A DNA stretch of 64,000 nt from Dipteris shenzhenensis (taxonomy: Eukaryota; Polypodiophyta; Polypodiopsida; Gleicheniales). Below the pieces are notes generated by a model, which made no database searches, was not told the origin of the DNA, and saw only the letters and a list, made by a program, of their open reading frames with translations. The first letter of the stretch is position 1. Every line of letters begins with the position of its first letter. The stretch lies in assembly GCA_047967505.1 (NCBI GenBank), contig CM106538.1; one strand, given 5' to 3'. Below are positions 43,401-55,325 of this stretch, piece by piece. Made by a program: the position numbers and the translations under genes.

Positions 43401-45330
43401 GTGCAGTTCATTGGGAGTCATGTGGACCTTAGAATGTGTGCATATAATAATTATGAGTGGGTTTGGTAAAATATTAAAAATGTGTCCAAGTGCCCTTAGT
43501 TAGGACTGTCAATTTTGGGCAATTCATCTACTCATTTTTAAAGGGCTTTTTTTAGCCATTCATATGTTTGATGGACACCCTCAAGATTAAATCCCAGTTG
43601 GAATGGAGTGTGCTTCATTATGACCTCCAATGCCGATTGGTATACCCATGGCATTGTTTGAAGGTTGTGATCCCAATCATTTTAATGCTCATTCATCGTC
43701 TTATGAAGAATCATTTTCGGCACTTTTTTTGTTGCCTTGGCTTGACTACTCACACAGCTAGTATCTTGTTTATTTCTTTGTGATGAATCAAGAAAGCCTC
43801 CATCATGATCTCAAACAACTAAATTGATGAAGTGAATTCCTTGTTGAAACATGATTTCAATGGTATCCCCAAATCTATAGATGACATTCTCATATAAAAA
43901 GCATGATGTGCTTTGGATCTCAAGGCTTTTTATTCAACTCATTTGGTGACATGGTTGGCTGCCACCACGATGTACTTCTTTTTGCCAAGATGCATGGCCA
44001 CTTTAAATGGATTGATGATTCCACTTCTAGAAACATTCCCATAAGTAGGGTAGCCATAATGGCATTTGATCTTGGAAAGTTGGCCTTCTAACTTGTTGGT
44101 ACACATCACAATTATTGTAGTTTTTGCAACATTTGCATAGACAATGCTCCACCGTATCCCTACACTTAGGATTTCTTGTATTGTGACTTCAATGGAGAAA
44201 TGACCACCAACCACACCTTGATCGGCTTTGTCCATAACGATTTCTCTTTTGTGCAAAAAGATGCATCAATAGAGGACCATGGCCCCCCTTTGTGATACAA
44301 GTAACTGTCTATTAGCTTTCTTCAACTCAAATGGCATCACTTTACTTGATTATTCTCCCCATTTGATGATGAAGTCTAGTCTTTCTTTATCTTCTTCAAT
44401 CAATGTGATTTGTTTATACCCAACGTATCCATCCTCTCATGCCCTACAACTTTCTGCAAGATGGTATCCATGAATGGTCTTTGATGGTCTATTCAGTGAG
44501 CTACCAATAGTCACCACAGACTCTCAGTTTGCCATTTTTCTTTGGCACTATTATGATTGAAAATAGCTAGCTTCTGTAATCACCTGGTAGATGAAGCCTA
44601 CCTTGAGTAGCTAGACAATTTCAACCTTTTATAATTTGGCATAGTTTGGGCTTCATTTAATAGTTCTATTGTTGAATGGTTTTACATCTAAAATGAGGGG
44701 GATTTGGTGCTGAATTGGATTCAATAGCACACCCTTGAAGTCCATGTATTCTTTGCAATCATTTTCATACTCTAGAAAGAGTTCTTTAAATTTCTTAAGG
44801 AATTTATATGGGATCTCTTTTGTTGATTTGAATTAGTTTTGGTTCTCCCTTACACACTCAATACCACTAATTTGGTTTATTGGATCCTCTTATATTGCTC
44901 TTTGTCCTTCTTCATTTGTTGTGAATCCTTTTGGGAAGGCCACATTGGGCTCTTCGCCTTCCACTAGCCTCTTGCTAGCTACTTGAATCATATCAATCAT
45001 TGCAATGGATGAAATGTTGGGGGCAAGTATATTTTCTTCAATGTTCAAAGCATATACCTCTTCCACCTCTAAAAATTGGGGCTTACATTACTTCTAAATC
45101 ATGCTCAATATTTGCTCGTCCTTCTCATCATGTGCAATGGTGAGTGGTTCGCAATCCATTGGTTGACTGTCAAACGTTTGGAATAATTTTGTACAGTGTG
45201 GAGTGAGTTCTAGTAGTTGGTCAATGGAGACCATCATGCTAAGTTTCCAAAATTTGGTTTGAGCTACTAGGCCTTCTGCTTTGTTTCCACTCCTTGATTC
45301 ATTCCCATCCTTCATGCCTTTTTTTAATCC
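43400..45330 (-). pseudogene. Decayed Ty3/gypsy pol (minus strand)
   Basis: On the minus strand: 45315-45094 resembles the gag-pro region (VSIDQLLELTPHCTKLFQ). 44800-44270 reads through stops like a gypsy RT (GVLLNPIQHQIPLILD, VGFIYQV, QRKMANWESVVTIGSSLNRP, ERLDFIIKWGE, VMPFELKKA). 44256-43939 is integrase-like (DQGVVGGHFSIEVTIQEILS, then KKYIVVAANHVTKWIE at the catalytic core). The zinc-finger and RNase H parts expected between RT and integrase are absent, so there is an internal deletion. Heavily mutated. Confidence 0.6.
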
Positions 45331-45559
45331 CTTTTATCGAGATCATTCATTGCTTTCCTACCCAATGTCTTCCCAATCTCGATGAGGGGTCCTTTTTGTT
45401 TGAGGTTATGGCTGATTTACTTATCCATTTTCTCCTCTTCTTTCCAATAAATCCCTAGCTCATTAGCTTCTTTGGGCTCATCTAGGCTGACCCCTATGTC
45501 CTTGTGACCACTTTGTATCTGGATCCACTAGGTGTAAAGTAATCTTGGTTGCATTCTTT

Positions 45560-45925
45560 TTGTAGCACGTTGATTATGCTGCCGACTGGCGCATTAGGCC
45601 CTATTCTACCACTCATTGCCATACTGGTATCCCACCAACCGGCACATTAAGCTCATCCCTGTGATCGTTGCCATCTTGCTGCCCCATTCCTGTGGCCGTA
45701 CCATTATCCAGTCAACCCCATTATCCCTCCAACTATTGTCTTAGCTCATCCCTACGATCGTGGGGACACCACCTGCGTCCCATCCCACTGACATGTGGCA
45801 CTATCTATCCCACCGATCGGCTTGTTAGGCACCATCCTGCCACTCGTTGCCATATTGGATCCCACCGCTCGATGCGTTAAGCTATCCTAATGACCGTTGT
45901 CATAGTGCTATCCCTACGACTGTGG
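45560..45925 (+). repeat. Degenerate ~100 bp repeat, two main copies
   Basis: 45585-45690 and about 45815-45915 share ATTAGGCMCYATYCTRCCACTC, GTTGCCATAYTGG, ATCCCACC and GTTAAGC in the same order. A GATCGTGGGGA/CTGTGGGGA word recurs. It is non-coding. Confidence 0.65.
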
Positions 45926-46178
45926 GGATACCTTTAGGGTAGTCTAGAAAAAACACAGAATTAAAGTTCAACTTGAGTGTGCCCTACTAGAAGTCTTATA
46001 CATGCACTTGCGATCTGTAAGAATTTTGTCCAAGGATCCTATGCCTAAAGACAATGCTTCGAGCTATGCTTAGCCCACCTTTCACACTAGCTGGGGATCA
46101 GTCCGAACCAGAAGCTCGATTCCTAGCTCCCACTCCGTAATAGGACCTTGATAGGAGGATCTATCTAGCTCCAACAAG
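45926..46178. other. Leader upstream of gypsy gag
   Basis: No primer-binding site or LTR terminus is recognisable. It directly precedes the gag start at 46179. Confidence 0.3.
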
Positions 46179-48550
46179 ATGGAGAGCTTGGACGAGGAGA
46201 TGCAAGACCCCACGGGTCCGAGGGCGTCCGAAGCCCCCTTCACTACGACTGTGGCCTCTCCCAACTCTCCTGCTCCTTCAATAGCATCCAGGTTAAGAGG
46301 TACATTCTCCAACATGTTTGGATGTTTAGGCCGAACAGATTCGGTAGACATGGAGAACCCCTTTGCCGGCATGTCAGTGGGAAGGGAAGGTCAACAACAA
46401 CCAGCTCCCAAAACACAGACAAGTACTAAAACCACCTTTGTGGACCCAGGGCCCTCCTCCTTCACAAGGCACCCTCAGTGGGAGCACATGGAGGATGAAG
46501 ATCCATGGATGAGGGACTTCCCAGGACAAGACCCTAGCTGAGGAGATGCAAGAGGGGCGTCGTATGAACCCCCAACCTTCGCGGTGCCACCAACCTTTGC
46601 CAACTATGTGCCCCCACAAGTTCCACCCTATCGCCCATTGCAAGGAACCTTTGTGCCAATGCCCCAGGACCCACCCCCTCTAAGAGTCTGATTGTTTCGA
46701 CCCACATCTATTGCTCTAATGAATATAGGCCTTGGCATGTCCACCCCAATGCCAATACCAACAACTCAATGGATTCCACTACTACTAGGACCAAGCTTAA
46801 GGCCACCCCTACATCCTATTAAGCCCACAATGGCACTGCCTCCACCAGTTACCCAAACGATGCTAACGAATGAGGCAATGTGCATCCTGGTGAATGCCTT
46901 AGGAAGGGGGGCCACACCACCTCTACCCATCCCAGTGTTTCCCGTAGGGATCATGAATCCGTCATAAGGCCGACCCATAGCCATTTCCAAGTGAATAACC
47001 AAATTCCTTGGGGGAAGAGACCCGGTCTCCCACATGGAGCGATTTGAGTAGATATGTGAAGCCTTTGGAGCCCTCAGAGATCTAGAAATGGCTAATGCCT
47101 TTGGTCTCAGTCTTGATGGCAATGTAGGCCAATGGTATAAGGCTCTCACCTCGGAAGAGAAAGTCATTTAGGAGACGCTGAGAAAAGCCTTCATTGTGGG
47201 GTTTGCCCCCAGTGGACATAAATGGAGCCTGATTAATCAGTTATATGAGGTGAAGCAGAATGACAAGGAATCCCTTTGGGATTACATAGCTAGAATCAAC
47301 CATCTCAATTCCCATTACGAACCATACAAGCGAAAGAATGACAAACGATTGTTGCCCTGCTTCCTCGTTGGATTGGCAGAACCGAAGCTGCATGACCACC
47401 TGAAGGTTATGAATCCTACCTCCTTCGACCTATGTAGTAAGGTGGCTATCTGCATAAGTGATAATATGATGGACAACGCTAACTCGAATAAAACCCCGAC
47501 CCCATTAGAAGTAGCACCATTAGTCAAGTCTTCCAGTCTAGAGACGATCAAGAAGGAAACCAATGAACCCAAGGGCTTGGATATGAGTGAGATGGCCTCA
47601 AATTTACTAAATCAGCTAGGCCAACAGTGGAGGTCATGGACCTCCAAGGAGGCGCCAAACAACCTGCGCTTAATTCCATGGAGAGACAATGTCTACTGCG
47701 TGGAGTATGCAATGACAATCATCCCTCCAATGAGTGCCCTCACCTTAGGGCAAGGCCAACCCTCTATTGCGTGCACTGACATAGATGGGGGAGCCAGGAT
47801 ACCTCCCAATGCCAATTTCCGAGGTCCTTGCCCCAACCCATGTATCAAGCGAGACCCCTACTAGCCTTGACGGCTCGCCTAATCCTACAAACACACAAGG
47901 TGCCCCCTTGGCTAGTTCAAGCCAGTACAGAGCACAATAGGCCCCATAACCGCCACCCATCCTGGGTCCTCAACCTCCCCTACCCTGTATAGCTCCGGTC
48001 AATCAAGTGTTGGTAGAGGAAGTACCCAATGATTGGGAGGAGATGGATCCAGACCACGGATCTCTTGACTACTACCCCTACAAGGAGGGAAGTGGCACCC
48101 TAAGTCACTACCTCCTGTAAGAGGATCGGCAAGTCCTCGTGTTCCAGACTGCTCCCTTGAACGCAAGTGCTAGAAACCTAAACTCTGTTGCTCGAAGGCC
48201 CCCAATCCAATGCTATACCTGCCAGGGCCCACACAGGGCAAGTGAGTGCCCCTACAAAGGTACTTCGAACCCTACGATGTCATGCTTCAAGTTTCAAGGG
48301 CCGCATTTCTTAAAGGACTGCCTTTATAGGGATCTCACCCCAACTGCTCCTCCCACGACAAGTCCTACACCCTTGTGTGTGGAGTGCGGAATCAAGCATT
48401 TGTTCAAGGACTGTCCCTTAAGAAGACCAACAACCCAGTCACCTCGCCTAAGAGCACCAGCCTTAACTTGCTCACAGTATCGAACAAGGCCAGGTGGCCG
48501 CGGTACTCTTAAAGGTCATCACAAGGATGGAAGCCAAAGCCATAGGTAGG
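46179..48550 (+). pseudogene. Ty3/gypsy-type gag with three zinc knuckles (plus strand)
   Basis: The start codon at 46179 opens MESLDEEMQDPTGPRASEAP; a stop at 46539 and others split what follows. The gag core at 47080-47440 (ANAFGLSLDGNVGQWYKALT, TLRKAFIVGFAPSGHKWSLI, KESLWDYIARINHLNSHYEP, RLLPCFLVGLAEPKLHDHLK) is the Retrotrans_gag domain. At 48210-48425 are three knuckle-like motifs with C-x2-C-x3-H-x4-C spacing (CYTCQGPHRASEC; CFKFQGPHFLKDC with the second Cys lost; CVECGIKHLFKDC). A related copy lies on the opposite strand at 53.2-55.0 kb. Confidence 0.8.
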
Positions 48551-49060
48551 GCAATGACGAAACATGAAGGGAAGGATAAAGGGCCCCTACTGCAAGGCCC
48601 TGAGGTTCCTCAACATCCGTAAACCCGGTCCAGAAAAGCCATACGGGTAGGTGATGGGTCAGACCAGGTGCTCATTCAAGACGGTTCTGATGAGGAGACA
48701 ACCACCCTCACCACCTCCTTTGCCTTAGAATGTGCTTCCAACCAGGGTGACCTGGAGGTACCTCTGAGCTCAGGTGTAAACAAGCCAGTGCAGGCCCAAG
48801 GCCTCACACCCTTGCCCCCATATAAGGAAACCTATGCGGACCAAGTCCTAGAGAAATAATATGCAATAGAGGCTCAAAACTTGGTACAGGACTGCCAGGA
48901 AAAGTTCAAGCATAGGCTCAAGGCAAGTAGAGGGTTGGATAGCATCCACCCAACCCACCTGACTAACCACCGAGGAGCAAAGGCGCTCAAGGTGCCAGAA
49001 AGGGTGGAAGAAGAGGAACGTTTCAGCTTCGATAAGTCAGAGCTCTAGATCTGATGCATA
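48551..49060 (+). pseudogene. Continuation of the gypsy gag-pro reading, no protease found
   Basis: Open pieces (48668-48859 and a reading to a stop at 49048) are Glu-rich and polar (for example RVEEEERFSFDKSEL). No DTG/DSG protease motif is visible. Pol is absent from the element. Confidence 0.45.
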
Positions 49061-49394
49061 AAATATTCCAGAAGGACCCAATATTGTAAAACCTATAGGA
49101 AGAAGGAGATCTTTACGGTTTTGAGGACCTGCTATCAGTGGGAGGAGAGTCTATTAACCATGTGGCAACAAGGCCAGAAGTGCAGTCTAAGACAACAACT
49201 ATGAGAGCATTGTATATATAGAGTAGTGGCAAAGCTTCGCTTGTAATAGCTTGAGCCTGAAAGATGGTATGATAAATATTAAAGGATGAGGATAGCCAAA
49301 ATCCTCTCTAGAAAAGATCCAATCATACTTGCAAAATCAGGATCTAGAGAGAGAAAAACTAAATCTAGAGAGAGAAAGACTAAAAGCCTACACT

Positions 49395-49590
49395 TTCGGA
49401 GGTCCCTCCACTTTGTGTAGAGACCCAAAAAGTCCTTTGTGTAGGGACCCAAAAGGTCTCCCCACTTTGTGTAGAGACCCAAAAAGTCCCTCATTTTGTG
49501 TAGAGACCCAAAAGGTCCCCCGCTTTGTGTAGAGACCCAAAAAGTCCCCCCACTTTGTGTAGAGACTCAAAAGGTCCTCCCCAAAAGTGG
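49395..49590 (+). repeat. Minisatellite of ~27-35 bp, six units
   Basis: Units share TTTGTGTAGAGACCCAAAA followed by AGTCC or GGTCC and a C-rich spacer. The array ends in CCCCAAAAGTGGAGGG. The repeat length keeps plus and minus frames open, which explains the Cys/Arg/Asp/Pro-rich frames over it. Confidence 0.9.
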
Positions 49591-49821
49591 AGGGACTCCT
49601 ATCCAAAAGGTCTCCTACAAAAGAGGTCCCACCACAGAGGTACCTATGGATTGTGTAGAGACCAACATGTATAAATATCTCTTAATGGAATCAAGCTCCC
49701 ACTTTTTGGGGTTCAGTGTTCAAGCTCACTACTGTGTTCATGCGATTGATCTCCATTGCGTCCATGCTCTCTTACATATCGTGTTCTAGCATGCCCTTAC
49801 CCTTGCACTCTCTACCCTTGG

Positions 49822-50065
49822 ACTCCCTCCTCCTCCTCCTTTCTCCTCCTTCCTCCCTCCTCCTCCTCCCTCACCCTTCTCCTCCATCTCCTCCTCCTCC
49901 CTTCTCCTCCTCCTCCCTCCTTCTCCTCCTCCATCCTCCTCCTCCTCCGTCCTCCTCCTCCCTCACCCTTCTCCTCCATCTCCTCCTCCTCCCTCCTCCT
50001 CCTCCTCCGTCCTCCTCCTCCTCCTCCCTTCTCTTCCTTCTCTTTCCTTGTCCCTCCTCCTCAAC
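49822..50065 (+). repeat. (TCC)n-rich tract
   Basis: Imperfect TCC/CTC/CCT trinucleotide repeats, with a repeated block CCTCACCCTTCTCCTCCATC at about 49868 and 49971 (offset 103 bp). The Ser/Pro/Leu-rich frames are by-products. Confidence 0.9.
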
Positions 50066-50365
50066 CCTTACCCCTCGAATCTGTGAAGGAGACTAGCTCT
50101 CCACTCCTTAACTTGGACTCCTCCTAAACCCTACAACCCCCTCTGAACCCTGGAACTCCTAGTTAACTCAATCGTTATAATCAAGCCTCTTTCTCATTCA
50201 TGCGTGCATGAGATCTGCTTTCCACGCTTTAGCCTACACCTCTCACTAAAACACGACTCGAGGACCTATGCTACATTTGTGAACACCTATGCTACAACGA
50301 GCAACGACACGACTGTAGGTGATCAACACCCTCGGAACTTGCACTTGGGTAAAAAAGAGACAACA

Positions 50366-50387
50366 TTTGGCACCGCTGCCGGAGAGG
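50366..50387 (+). other. Gypsy primer-binding site (tRNA-Asp-like)
   Basis: It reads TTTGGCACCGCTGCCGG and onward. Compared with the common plant TTTGGCGCCGTTGCCGG it has two transitions. The internal region after it is unrecognisable and another LTR starts ~340 bp further on. Confidence 0.65.
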
Positions 50388-50723
50388 TTAGCGCCTGAAG
50401 TGAAAGCTGCTTCCAAATGATGCAAAAGGATAATGTTGACTTACAAAATCACATTAATACACTAAACACCCAAAATTAACCCTTAATCTCCCCACATCCT
50501 ATAAAAGGAACACCAAACCCCCCCATTTCTTTCCCCACACTTTTGCTAGCCAGTTCCTTCTCCAAATTCGGTTAAGCATTCATAGTTTCTGTCTATCTCT
50601 ATCTTCCGTCCTCCAACTTCCGTCCACCATTTCCACCACCACCATCACCACTTTTTCCCATCAACCTGTTAGATATCAATGCTCCACTCTCGTGTAACTA
50701 CGCGGGAACCAGCTAAGTCTACT
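50388..50723. other. Short unassigned stretch with a TATA box
   Basis: TATAAAAG at 50510-50517 is followed by C-rich leader-like sequence. No coding. It may belong to yet another LTR fragment. Confidence 0.3.
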
Positions 50724-51383
50724 TGTAAGCCCCCCATATGAGAAGAAGGCATTTGAGTAGCTCAGTTATCCGGTAGGTCCTAGTTTGGACACCAGATGGG
50801 GGCCATGTGTGGCCTGATGGCTGGACAGAGTTGGCACACTGCCAACTAGGCTACATGCAAGTGCTGGAAGGCATCCCATGACTGACCGCACTGAGGGTAG
50901 ATGGAGCATTTCCCGAGGCAGCCCACTCTCGGGTTGCAGGGCCCGTTTGGAGCCTCAGATGATCCCGGATAACTCTGGGCCGAACGGTGACCGTAGGTCA
51001 GTTGCTCTATTTTGCGCACCGGTTCTATTGTGTGGTCGATGGCCTATTTTGGGACCGCCAGTCGGCCGTTTTGGGCGGACTAGCTCGGTCACCCAATTGG
51101 GTCTAATCGACTACGACTGGTGGCTATATAAGAGCGAGCCCGTGAAGTCCATTTCATCACTAGCTACAGCAACTCTGATTCCTTAGCATCCAGCCTCCGT
51201 CCTCTACTGTTTCCAGCTCACCATCGAAGCTTCTTTCACAGGCGCGCACAGTTGGGAGGCAGTGCCATCTATTGTATCAGTTTTATAGTAATCAAATTTT
51301 TGATTCTCCATACTATCTGTTTTCTCTCTTGCATACGAGATCCTGTTATCTGTTGAGCACAAACGTTGTATTGTTTTCTTACA
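50724..51383 (+). mobile_element. Putative LTR (TGTAAG...CTTACA)
   Basis: It begins TGTAAGCCCCCCATATGAG, shared with 12113, and ends CTTACA at 51383, a perfect 6-bp inverted terminus. A TATATAAG box is at 51125-51132, about 260 bp from the right end. No primer-binding site is recognised after it; C- and CT-rich simple sequence follows. Confidence 0.55.
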
Positions 51384-51669
51384 CAACCCCCCCCCTCCAC
51401 CATTACTTTTTCTGTCAACCCCCCCTTTCATCTCCATCTCCACCTCCCATCATCTTCCTCCCCACCACCTCCACTTTTTCCATCCATCCCCCATCCCCCC
51501 CACTCAAGGTAACCATCCTTTTCCCCTCCACTATCTCTCTACCTCTCTCTACACCCCATCTCCCCTTTTTCTCCTTCACCCCCCATTTCCTCTCCTCCAC
51601 CCGCCATCTCCATCACCCTCCACTCCACCATCTCTCTACCTCTCTCTATCCCCCACCCCCTCCACTCCA

Positions 51670-51710
<41 letters not shown>

Positions 51711-51732
51711 CCCTTTCTTCTCTCTCTTTCCC

Positions 51733-51773
<41 letters not shown>

Positions 51774-51849
51774 CCCCCTTTATTCTTCTCTCTCTCCCCC
51801 CCCTCCCTTTTTCTTCTCTCTCTTTTCCCCCCCTCTCCCCCCCTCTCCC

Positions 51850-51895
<46 letters not shown>

Positions 51896-51910
51896 CTCTC
51901 GACCACTCCT
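51384..51910 (+). repeat. C-rich and (CT)n simple-sequence region
   Basis: Poly-C runs and CCACC/CTCC words (51387-51660), then three (CT)n blocks at about 51670-51709, 51738-51770 and 51853-51892. The open frames over it are low complexity. Confidence 0.9.
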
Positions 51911-51972
51911 CTCCCTAGCCTATTCTAAAGGGCTAAGGCCCTCCCTAACCTAAGGCCTAGAGCCCTAATAAC

Positions 51973-52003
51973 AAGGGCTTATAAGCCCTTGCCTTAGGCA
52001 AGG
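51973..52003. repeat. Overlapping palindrome and hairpin
   Basis: AAGGGCTTATAAGCCCTT (51973-51990) is a perfect 18-bp palindrome. It overlaps CCTTGCC-TTA-GGCAAGG (51987-52003), a 7-bp stem with a 3-base loop. Confidence 0.85.
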
Positions 52004-53130
52004 CAAGGCTACGCCTGGCGGCCCGTGCAGCGCCCGCCTACGTAGTGGCATGTGCCAATTTGGGCAGCGCAACCCGTCTACAGTGACGATGCCCACCACG
52101 TGGTCGCGCTCGCCTCGCCTCACCAAGCTTGCCACGCCTGTGGTGACGATTCAACCCCGCCCCGCTACCAACACACCTTCATCGTGCCACCCTTGCGGCC
52201 TCATTCCCGCCCCGCCTCCTCCCGTCGAGCGCCCGCCAACCCAGCCAAGCCTCTACAGGGCCTTAAGGCCCTCTATTAGGCCTCCTCGCCTCCTCTCCCC
52301 TTCCATTTGCAACCTCCCCTCCTCTATTTTCAATGCCCCCCCCCCCCCCACCCTCAGTCGCCGCCCATGCCCCCCCCCCCCCCCCCCCGCCCCCCCCCTC
52401 TTTAAAAAAAAAAAAAACCTTAACCATAGGTTAACCTAGGGTTAGGTCAGACTAACCTAAGTTTGGTTAAGTATGATAGGTTAGGTTAAATAAACTCTAG
52501 TTAGATTAAGAAAACTTAGGGTTAGTTTAGTTTGATTCAAGTTAGGTTAGACTAATGGGATTCCAATTAGTGATTACACTACAGTTGGTTAGGATAGTTA
52601 CTCTAACTACACAGTTGGCTTAAGTTCCTTAGTTCAGTTAGTCCATCCCAGTTAGAGTTTATGACCATTCACACCAAACTTAAGGCCAAGGACCCCCCCT
52701 AAAAAAAGGACCATTTTTACCCCTAACTTTGAGTGCCCATATCTTGCCCGTTTGGGACTCGAATTGGACCCAGATTGAACCACAAATTCACACACAAAAC
52801 CATTGAGCTATGGGAAAAATTTTCAGCCAATCGCACACCATTTAGGCATCCATAACACTCATGAATTTGGACCCCCGTGTGGGCCCCTTTTTCACACAAT
52901 TTCGCTAATAAGATTCCATCGTGACCTCCGATTGACAATTCTTCTGCACCGGCACATTTTCCCACTCATGTGGAACAATCCTAGGCATGTTTTTAACATG
53001 ACGGTCCCTACAACCCTAATGCATCTCTAAACCCCCTAATAATTTTGACTCCTTTTTTGGGAGCCCGTATCGTACTAAGTTTTGGCGTCTATTAGGCATT
53101 GTTTCTCTAAGACTGGGGGTCTAGATAAGG
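52004..53130. other. Non-coding; C-run/A-run and GGTTAG-rich stretch
   Basis: Poly-C blocks at about 52337-52352 and 52372-52400 and an A-run at 52405-52417. Then 52420-52660 is rich in GGTTAG/TTAGGTTA words without regular spacing. 52690-53130 shows no credible coding. Confidence 0.5.
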
Positions 53131-53139
53131 TCCCTTATG

Positions 53140-54990
53140 AGAAGCTGGAGATGTGAGGCCTTGGGCTCGCATAGAGATTGAGACATGGGAGCCCAGTCCT
53201 TCCTTGCCTGCTTCCTCATTTCTTTGCTTAGGGTCTTTGCCTACATACTTGTGATGACCTCCAAGGGCATTGCTGCTACTTGACCTTGTTTAACACATAG
53301 TAAATTGATGCGAGTGCTCTTGAGTAGGGTGGTTGGAGTCACTAGCCTCCTTAGGGGACAATCCTTGAATAAATGTTCCACTCTGCATCCAGCGCACAAG
53401 GGCGTGGGACCTATTTTGGGGGGGGCCACAAGGGTAAGATCCCTATATGAATAGTCCTTTAAAAAGTGCAGCCCTTGGCAATTAAAGCATGATACAAGGG
53501 GGTCTACTGCGCCCTTATACGGGCATTCACTTGCATTGTGTGGACCTTGACATGTATAGCGTTGGATCATGAGCCTTTGTGCCAAGGAATTCATGTCTCT
53601 TGCCCTCGAGGCCATAGGCACTATTTGATATACTGGGACATGCTGATCCCCATGTAAAAGGTAGTGACTTATGATGCCACTTCCCTCCTCATAAGTAGGA
53701 TAGTCGGGATTTTCGTGATCATGCTCAGCCTCTTCCCAATCATTAGGTAGTTCTTCCACCAATACTTGGTTGACTAGAGTTATACAAGGTGGGGGTGGTT
53801 GTGGACCTAGTATGGGTGGTGGTAATGGAGCACATTGTGCTCTATATTGCCTTGGATTGGCTAGAGGGGCTCCTTGCACATTCATAGGGTTGGGTGGGGT
53901 CATTAAGGCTAGTTGGGGCCTTGGCTAGTAGATCAGTTGGGAAAGGACCTTCGAAAATTGACACTGAGAGGTGTTATGGTTCCCCCATCTATAGCAGTGT
54001 GCACAATAGAGGGCCTTCCTTGCTCTGAGGTGAAGGGACTCATTTGAGGGGTAATTGACGTTGCATATCCCACGCCAAACATGTCTCTCCTCAAGAATAA
54101 GTGGGGGTTACTTGGTGTTTCCTTGGAGATCACTGCCTTCCACTACTGGCCCAATTGGTTCAATAGACTAGAGGCCAACTCGGCCATATCTTAACCTTTA
54201 AATTCTTTATACTCCTTGGTAGGCTCCGTACTGGAAGACCTTACCGATGGTGATACCTCGGATGGAGTTGTAGTTTTGTCCTTGGCGTCCTTATCCATCA
54301 TATTATCACTTATATGGATGGCTACCTTGCTGCAAAGTTTGAAAGAAGTGGGGTTCATAACCATTAAATGGTCATGCATCTTTGAGTCTGCCAATTAAAT
54401 AAGGAAGCATGGCAACAGTCACTCGTCGCTCATCCTCTCATGTGGTTCATAACGGGAATGGGGGTGTTTGATCCTAGCGCGCTGTAATCTCGAAGGGATT
54501 CCTTATCATTATGTTTCACCTCATACAACTGATTAATCGAGATCCACTTGTGACCACTAGGGGCAAAACCTACAATGAAGGCTTTCCTCAATGCCTCCCA
54601 ATTGATTTTCTCCTCCAAGTTGAGGGCCCTATACCATTGGCCTACCTTGCTATCTAGATTGAGGCCGAATGCATTAACCATTTCCAAATCTCTAGGAGCA
54701 CCGAATGCTTCACATAGTTGCTAAAACTGCTCCACATGGGAGATCAAATCTCCTTCCCCGATAAATTTAGTTATCAGCTTGGAGATGGCTATGGGCCGAC
54801 TCCTAGAGGGATTGGTGTTCCCTATTGGAAATATGGGTACAACCGGGAGCAACCCCCTTGCTAATGCATCCACCAAGATGCATATCGCCTCATCCGATAG
54901 CACTGTTTAGGAAGATTATGGAGGCAACACTGCTATGGGGCTAATAGGATGTAGAGGCGGCCTCAAGCCTTGCCGGTAGGAGGGTCCATT
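53140..54990 (-). pseudogene. Ty3/gypsy-type gag (minus strand), inverted relative of 46.2-48.6 kb
   Basis: On the minus strand from 54903: DEAICILVDALARGLLPVVP, ISKLITKFIGEGDLISHVEQ, then 54687-54430 EMVNAFGLNLDSKVGQWYRA and LRKAFIVGFAPSGHKW, then 54394-54191 HDHLMVMNPTSFKLCSKVAI. The frame 53903-53241 has YTCQGPHNASEC, CFNCQGLHFLKDY and CAGCRVEHLFKDC, the same three knuckles as the plus-strand copy, with the last ligand of the middle one lost. Stops near 54480, 54186 and 53930 break the frame. Confidence 0.8.
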
Positions 54991-55148
54991 GGTTTGTTGG
55001 TACTGACATTGGGGTTGTGAAGCCGACTCCCTTAAACATCGGGGTTGTAATTGTGGGAGTAAACTATTGGACTCCCTAATGGAGTGGGTTACCAGGCATT
55101 TGCATGGATGCCCCTTGCATTAGGATTCTCAAAAAAAACATTAAACCC

Positions 55149-55325
55149 ACCTTTTCAAGCCACAAGATCTTTTGGCTCTAAGAAGACTTCTCAATGCCAC
55201 CCGTACTTGGGTGCTGATTATGGCTACTGGCCCTCCTTTTCAAGCCATAAGATCTTGTTGGCTCTAAAAAGAGCTCTCAATGACACCCATACTTGGATGG
55301 CTACTAGCCCTCTTGTGTCAACTTC
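55149..55325 (+). repeat. ~85 bp tandem duplication
   Basis: CTTTTCAAGCCAYAAGATCT begins at 55151 and 55236. The two copies then diverge by small indels (TGCTGATTATGG is present only in the first). Confidence 0.85.

Larger units (their letters stand above)
49160..50365 (+). mobile_element. Probable Ty3/gypsy LTR ending at a tRNA-Asp-type primer site
   Basis: The right end is firm: CAACA at 50365 followed by TTTGGCACCGCTGCCGG, the usual Athila/Tat-like primer site. TATA-like words are at 49211-49220 (TATATATAGA) and 49670-49679 (TATAAATATC). The left end is only a guess (a TG near 49160 after GGGAGGAGAG, a possible polypurine tract). The region includes a minisatellite and a TCC-rich tract. 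Confidence 0.5.

Noticed and set aside
49716-50127. Ser/Pro-rich frames over the TCC tract
   Set aside because: Trinucleotide repeat artefact inside a probable LTR.
51272-51928. 218-codon Ser/Pro/Leu-rich frame
   Set aside because: It spans CT and C-rich microsatellites and an LTR end. Composition explains the absence of stops.
52420-52660. Possible degenerate telomeric or satellite array of GGTTAG words
   Set aside because: No regular period; the words are scattered and mixed with unrelated sequence.
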